A DNA stretch of 64,000 bases from Burkholderiales bacterium PBB2 (lineage in GTDB: Bacteria; Pseudomonadota; Gammaproteobacteria; Burkholderiales; Burkholderiaceae_C). The first letter of the stretch is position 1. Each line of letters opens with the position of its first letter. The stretch lies in NCBI GenBank assembly GCA_002255955.1, contig NKIM01000008.1, forward strand, positions 1-64,000. Direction: 5' to 3'. Position numbers and translations under genes: made by a program. This document shows, in pieces, positions 60,030-64,000 of the stretch. Under the pieces are notes generated by a model. The model was not told the DNA's origin. It did no database searches and worked only from the letters and a program-made list of their open reading frames with translations.

Positions 60030-61652
60030 TCAGGCGGGCGCGGGCGCTGGCGGGGGCTCGGTCTCGTCCAGCCAGGCCTGCAGCGCCTCCGGCAGGTCTT
60101 CTTGCTCCTCCGCGTCCGGTCGGGGCGCGCCAGCGGCCAGCAGCAGCTGCAGCGAGGTGAGGTAGTCGCCACCGGGCTGGGGCAGGTGGGCGGCGGCATG
60201 GAGCAGGCTGCCCATCACATCGCCGCCGTAGCCATTGCGCTCGTCCCAGCGGGCGCCATGCGCCAGCAGCAGTTGAATCAAGGCCGCATCGCCGTTGAAG
60301 GCGGCCTGGTTCAGGGCGCTGGCGTCCCAATCGCCGGGCGCCGCAACCGGCCAGCCGAGAGACAGCATCAGCGCCACCGAGTCCCGGGCGCGGCGTTGCG
60401 CCTGATCGGGCAGCAAGCGCAGCGCTTGCGCGCTCAAGCTTTGCAGCAGCCCGGGCTGTTCTTCGAGCAAGGCCCGGGCCTGGTGCGCATCGGCGGCGGC
60501 GCAGGCGGCCAGAAAGCGCGTGCGCGCCGAGGGCAGCTCAGGCCGTGCGCCGCGTGCGGCCAGCAGCTCCAGCGCGGTGGTCTCGCCCAGCAGGGCGGCC
60601 AGGGTGGCGGGCGTGTGGCCTTGCGCGTCGCGGGCCGAGAGGTCGGCGCCCTGATCGAGCAGCAGGCGCAGGCAGGCCGTTGAGCGCCCCCGGCGCAAGG
60701 CGTGGTGCAGCGCGTGGCCGCCTTGCGGCCCGGGCTCGTTGACCTCGGCGCCCAGGCTCAGGGCCAGGGCCAGGCCTTCGGGGTCATCAAAATCCAGCAG
60801 GCGCAACAGGGCGTTCGTGCCGGTCCAGCGCGCGCCGTGGGCGCAGAGTTGCTGGATTTGCTGCGCTGCCCGGCCGCGCTCGGGGTCTTCGCAGGCGTGG
60901 TACAGCGACTCCCCGTCGTTGGGCTCGGCGCCGGCGGCGAGCAGGGCCGCGGCCAGCTCGGGGCTGCGCGCGCGGGCGATGGCGCCGTAGAGCAGGGGCA
61001 GCTGCAGCGGCGTGGCAGTGCCGGGCTCCTCGTCCGGCATGTGCAAGCCGTTCAGCGTTTCGCGCGGGGTGCCGGCCAGCAGGGTCTGCGCGCTCTGCCG
61101 CAGATGTCCAGCCCAAGGCTCGCCGAGGCGATGCAGGCTGGAGAAACAGACGTAGGCCAGGGCCGGTGCGTCGAAGGGCGGCAGGCGCAGCATCGCCGCG
61201 GGCAGGGGGCCGAGGGCATCGAGATCGCCCTGCACCAGGGCCACGGCCGGTCGCAGCTCGGGCGGGCAGGCACCGGCTTTCATCAGCACCGTTTGCAGCA
61301 AGGCCAGGGCACGCTCCGGCTGCGGGCTGTCCCAGCCGCGGCCCAGGGCCAGCGCCAGGGCGCGGGTGATCAGGGCGGCCTGGTCGAGCTGCCGGCTTTG
61401 CGCCTGCGCCATGACGGCGCGCTGCAGGGCCGGCCAGCTGGCAAAACCCAGCTCGCGCGCGATCACCAGCTGGGCTACGCTGAGCTTGGGCGTTTGGCCC
61501 GTCGTCGGGTGCTGAAAATAGGGCGCGGCGCGCGCCAGGCTGTCGGCCTCGCCGGCCTGCCAGGCGCGCAGCAGTTCGCGCGCGCGGCGTTTGAGTTGCT
61601 GCAGATCGGGCCTCTCGGGGAGCTGGGGCCGCAGGGCTTGGGGGGTGTTCAA
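60030..61652 (-). CDS. Ankyrin-repeat protein (TTG start)
   Basis: The 540-residue product has helix-turn-helix repeats with the ankyrin signature, clearest in the second half: GGHALHHALRRGRSTACLRLLLDQGADLSARD, GHTPATLAALLGETTALELLAARGA and SALNQAAFNGDAALIQLLLAHGARWDERN. The N-terminal third starts QALRPQLPERPDLQQLKRRARELL and has KLSVAQLVIARELGFASWPALQRAV, a pattern found at the start of many bacterial ankyrin proteins. It is probably cytoplasmic and mediates protein contacts; the partner is unknown. The start is chosen as TTG 61652 because a strong GGAGG lies six bases upstream; a GTG at 61742 has no good site. It lies tail to tail with the carboxypeptidase gene. Confidence 0.82.
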   Translation of the reverse strand: MNTPQALRPQLPERPDLQQLKRRARELLRAWQAGEADSLARAAPYFQHPTTGQTPKLSVAQLVIARELGFASWPALQRAVMAQAQSRQLDQAALITRALALALGRGWDSPQPERALALLQTVLMKAGACPPELRPAVALVQGDLDALGPLPAAMLRLPPFDAPALAYVCFSSLHRLGEPWAGHLRQSAQTLLAGTPRETLNGLHMPDEEPGTATPLQLPLLYGAIARARSPELAAALLAAGAEPNDGESLYHACEDPERGRAAQQIQQLCAHGARWTGTNALLRLLDFDDPEGLALALSLGAEVNEPGPQGGHALHHALRRGRSTACLRLLLDQGADLSARDAQGHTPATLAALLGETTALELLAARGARPELPSARTRFLAACAAADAHQARALLEEQPGLLQSLSAQALRLLPDQAQRRARDSVALMLSLGWPVAAPGDWDASALNQAAFNGDAALIQLLLAHGARWDERNGYGGDVMGSLLHAAAHLPQPGGDYLTSLQLLLAAGAPRPDAEEQEDLPEALQAWLDETEPPPAPAPA

Positions 61653-61861
61653 GGCTGTCCTCCATGCGAGTTCATGCCCGTGATCCGCGCGACTGGGCCG
61701 CACAAAGGGGGATGCTGAGCGCTGAAGCTCGGCGTGGTTCACGCCGCACCGGGTGGCCTCGGGCCTGTCTGCGGATCCAGCAGTGCCCCGGCGGGCGCTG
61801 TGGCGGCCAGTGTGCCACGAGGCTCAGGCCTTGCGCCAGCTTGCAGCTACACCCACATCGC

Positions 61862-62587
61862 TCAATGCCGAGGCTGAGCGTCCTCGTCAGCGGCGGCCTG
61901 CATGGCCTCGCGCCACATGCGAGCAGGCACGAAAGTGCGCAGCTGGTGCAGGGCGCGCTCGATCAGCTCGGCGTGCAGCTCATGGCCGGGATCGGGCAGC
62001 ACATCGGCGGTGACATCGGCGCCCAGATGGACCAGGCGGCGCGCGGCCGTGACCTGGTCCTGGAAGGGCAGCACCGGATCGCGCTGGCCATGCAGGATGT
62101 GCACGCTGACCTCTTGCGGCGCATGGGCCGGCGGCGTGGCGTAAGCACCCGAGAAGGCCAGCACGCGGCCGGCCAGCTGAGGCTCGGCCTGCACGGCCTC
62201 CAGGGCCATCACCGCGCCTTGCGAGAAGCCGGCCAGAGCCACGCGCTCCCAGGCCATGTCGAACTGCTCGGCCCAGGCACGCACCGTGGCGATGAAGCCC
62301 GGCAGGGCCTCGGCCACGCGCTGGGCATGGTTGTCGTCGTTGGCGCCTTGCAGCGAGTACCACTGGTGGCCTCGTGCCGATGCCGCGTCATCCGTGACCT
62401 GGTCAAAGGCCTCGGGTGCGTTGATGGACACCACGGCCGCCTGCGGGTACTGGCCGCGCAAGGCCTGGGCCAGGGGCCGCATCTGCGAGGCATCGCCGCC
62501 GGCGCCGTGCAGCAGCAGGAAGAGCAGATCGGGCAGGCCTTTGTCGGGCAGCAGGGCGAGGGCTTGGGAGCGTTGCGGGGTATTCAT
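61862..62587 (-). CDS. YpfH-like serine esterase (alpha/beta hydrolase)
   Basis: The product is a 241-residue alpha/beta hydrolase of the phospholipase/carboxylesterase type. The nucleophile is Ser122 in ALAGFSQGAVMA, with Asp170 (LHGQRDPVLPF) and His202 (PGHELHAEL) completing the triad, and the oxyanion loop is LLLHGAGGD. QGAND and PEAFDQVTDDAASARGHQWYSL agree with the YpfH family. No signal peptide or membrane segment is seen. The start is the ATG at 62587 (MNTPQRSQAL). It is on the same strand as the hybrid kinase gene; 43 bases separate the kinase stop from this start. Substrates are short acyl esters in the known members. Confidence 0.9.
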   Translation of the reverse strand: MNTPQRSQALALLPDKGLPDLLFLLLHGAGGDASQMRPLAQALRGQYPQAAVVSINAPEAFDQVTDDAASARGHQWYSLQGANDDNHAQRVAEALPGFIATVRAWAEQFDMAWERVALAGFSQGAVMALEAVQAEPQLAGRVLAFSGAYATPPAHAPQEVSVHILHGQRDPVLPFQDQVTAARRLVHLGADVTADVLPDPGHELHAELIERALHQLRTFVPARMWREAMQAAADEDAQPRH

Positions 62588-62630
62588 GATGGGCCGATTG
62601 TCCCTCGCTCTGCCGCCGCCCGCTGGCGGC

Positions 62631-64000
62631 TCAGGAACGCGTCTGGTCGTTGTCCTTATGGCCGATCAGGCGCACCAGGGTGGCGCGCAGCTTGGGGGCA
62701 TCGATCGGCTTGGTCAGGAAATCGTTCATGCCGGCGGCCAGGGCCTCGTCGCGCTCGGAGACGAGCGCGGCGGCGGTCAGGGCGACGATGGGCAGCTCTT
62801 CGGCGCTGAAGCGCTGGCGCACATGGCGGGTGGCTTCGTGGCCGCTCATCACCGGCATCTGCACATCCATCAGCACGGCGTCAAACGGCCGGCCCATGCT
62901 GGCGGCGGCAAAGATGGCTTCCACCGCCTGGCTGCCGTCATTGGCCTGCGAGACCTCCAGGCCCCATTGCTGCAGCTGGGCCACGGCAATCATCATATTG
63001 ACCGGGTGGTCTTCCACCATCAGCACGCGCAGGCCTTGCAGGTCCTGGTTGTCGCGCGCCTCGCGCGGCTGGCTGCTGATGGGGGTGGGCGCGGCGGGCA
63101 GGGGCAGCTCGGCCCAGAAGGTCGAGCCCTGGCCCAGCTGGCTGTTGACGCCGACCTCGCCGCCCATCAGGGTGGCCAGCTCGCGGCAGATGGACAGCCC
63201 CAGGCCGGTGCCGCCGTAGCGGCGGGTGGTGGATTCATCGGCTTGCGTGAAGGCTTCGAACAGGCGCTCGTGCAGCTCGGGCGCGATGCCGGGGCCGGTG
63301 TCGCTCACTTCAATGCGCACGCGCTCGCCGTCCAGGGTGCTGACGCGCACCGCCACCGAGCCCGACTCGGTGAACTTCAGCGCATTGCTCAGGTAGTTGC
63401 TGAGGATCTGGCGGATGCGCACCTGGTCGCCCACCACCCAGGCGGGGATCTCGGGCGCCACGTCGATCTTGAAGGCCAGGCCATGGGCTTGGGCCAGGGT
63501 CAGGTAGGCCATGCGCATGGTGGACAGCATGTCGCGCAGCGCGAAGGGCGAGGCCTCCAGCGTCAGGCGGCCGGCCTCGATCTTGGACAGATCGAGGATG
63601 TCGGAGATCAGGCCCGAGAGGCTTTCGGCGCTGTCCAGCATCTGGTCCAGGTACTCGCGCCGCGTGGCCTCGGGCAGGTCGGGCTGCTGCAGCATGCGGG
63701 CCAGGCCCAGCAGGCCGTTCAGCGGCGTGCGGATCTCGTGGCTGGTGTTGGCCAGGAAGGCGCTCTTGGCGCGGCTGGCGGCCTGGGCTTCGTCCTTGGC
63801 CTGGGCCAGGGCGGCTTCGACGCGGCGGCGCTCGGTCACGTCTTCCATGATCCAGATGGTGCCGCCGCGGCTGGGGTGGTTGGGGTCGACCGCGCGGGCC
63901 AGCAATCGGCAGAGGAAGGTGCTGCCGTCGCGCCGGCGCATGGGGCGCTCGGTCTCGACCTGCTCGCCCAGGGCCAGGCGGGTGCCGAGGTCGCGGCCGA
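62631..64000 (-). CDS. Hybrid sensor histidine kinase (5' end outside window)
   Basis: The frame is open to the window edge. The visible part begins in a PAS/PAC domain (RRRDGSTFLCRLLARAVDP, GGTIWIMEDVTERRR), followed by a HisKA domain with the phospho-His in FLANTSHEIRTPLNGLLGLA. The HATPase_c domain has ILSNYLSNALKFTESG, DTGPGIAPEL and GGTGLGLSICRELATLMGG. A C-terminal receiver domain ends the protein, with VLMVEDHPVN, the phospho-Asp in VLMDVQMPVMSG and the Lys in DFLTKPIDAP. This is an HPK1-type hybrid kinase; the signal-sensing N-terminus is missing from the window. It ends 43 bases upstream of the esterase start on the same strand. Confidence 0.95.
   Translation of the reverse strand, partial: GRDLGTRLALGEQVETERPMRRRDGSTFLCRLLARAVDPNHPSRGGTIWIMEDVTERRRVEAALAQAKDEAQAASRAKSAFLANTSHEIRTPLNGLLGLARMLQQPDLPEATRREYLDQMLDSAESLSGLISDILDLSKIEAGRLTLEASPFALRDMLSTMRMAYLTLAQAHGLAFKIDVAPEIPAWVVGDQVRIRQILSNYLSNALKFTESGSVAVRVSTLDGERVRIEVSDTGPGIAPELHERLFEAFTQADESTTRRYGGTGLGLSICRELATLMGGEVGVNSQLGQGSTFWAELPLPAAPTPISSQPREARDNQDLQGLRVLMVEDHPVNMMIAVAQLQQWGLEVSQANDGSQAVEAIFAAASMGRPFDAVLMDVQMPVMSGHEATRHVRQRFSAEELPIVALTAAALVSERDEALAAGMNDFLTKPIDAPKLRATLVRLIGHKDNDQTRS

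Overview
The window is GC-rich bacterial DNA carrying only proteobacterial gene families. Several neighbourhoods (argS / SPOR protein / dsbA, lptA-lptB-rpoN, split pntAA-pntAB-pntB, a PulG-like secretion cluster) are typical of Betaproteobacteria, order Burkholderiales. The Roseateles/Pelomonas/Rubrivivax-like group is my best guess, by inference only. Gene order is dense, with many four-base ATGA overlaps. I saw no tRNA, rRNA, CRISPR array, transposase or phage gene.

Layout. 1-4.04 kb is the end of a type II secretion / type IV pilus-like operon: a GspC/PilP-like tail, a secretin and three pseudopilins. 4.07-10.2 kb holds a lipoprotein, a CAP-domain protein, a palindromic intergenic element, a LuxR/DesK-type two-component pair, mnmA, a DUF535 protein and a NUDIX hydrolase. 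10.36-13.25 kb is the proton-translocating transhydrogenase operon, whose first gene is split by an in-frame TAG. 13.4-22.1 kb holds an acyl-CoA ligase, an M1-type peptidase with a membrane partner, rsmE, a THUMP methyltransferase and a PEP-CTERM SGNH esterase. 22.3-29.5 kb, all on the minus strand, is rpoN, lptB, lptA, two DsbA paralogues, a SPOR protein and argS. 29.5-32.4 kb holds a Ser/Thr kinase fused to a cyclic-nucleotide-binding domain, a PsiF-repeat protein and a LysR regulator.

32.7-49.9 kb is an outer-membrane uptake region. It has four large TonB-dependent receptors (two of the Oar-like type with an N-terminal carboxypeptidase-regulatory-like domain), malate synthase G and a TPR / 2OG-Fe(II) oxygenase-like protein. 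Convincing hairpin terminators separate most of these genes. Three of the four receptor upstream regions share CTAGGG-type motifs (CTAG is usually rare in bacterial genomes), and the fourth has a related TTAGGGG.

50.4-64 kb starts with a geranylgeranyl-reductase-like flavoprotein and a class II amidotransferase. Next comes the most striking locus: four consecutive LytS/YehU-type histidine kinases followed by one LytTR response regulator, with a 12-bp direct repeat resembling a LytTR (AlgR-type) operator just upstream. An M14 carboxypeptidase, an ankyrin-repeat protein, a YpfH-like esterase and a truncated hybrid histidine kinase close the window.

The best candidates for new biology are the four-kinase/one-regulator array with its putative operator, the TAG-ATG split of the transhydrogenase alpha subunit, and the motif-linked set of TonB receptors next to an unusual TPR-oxygenase.
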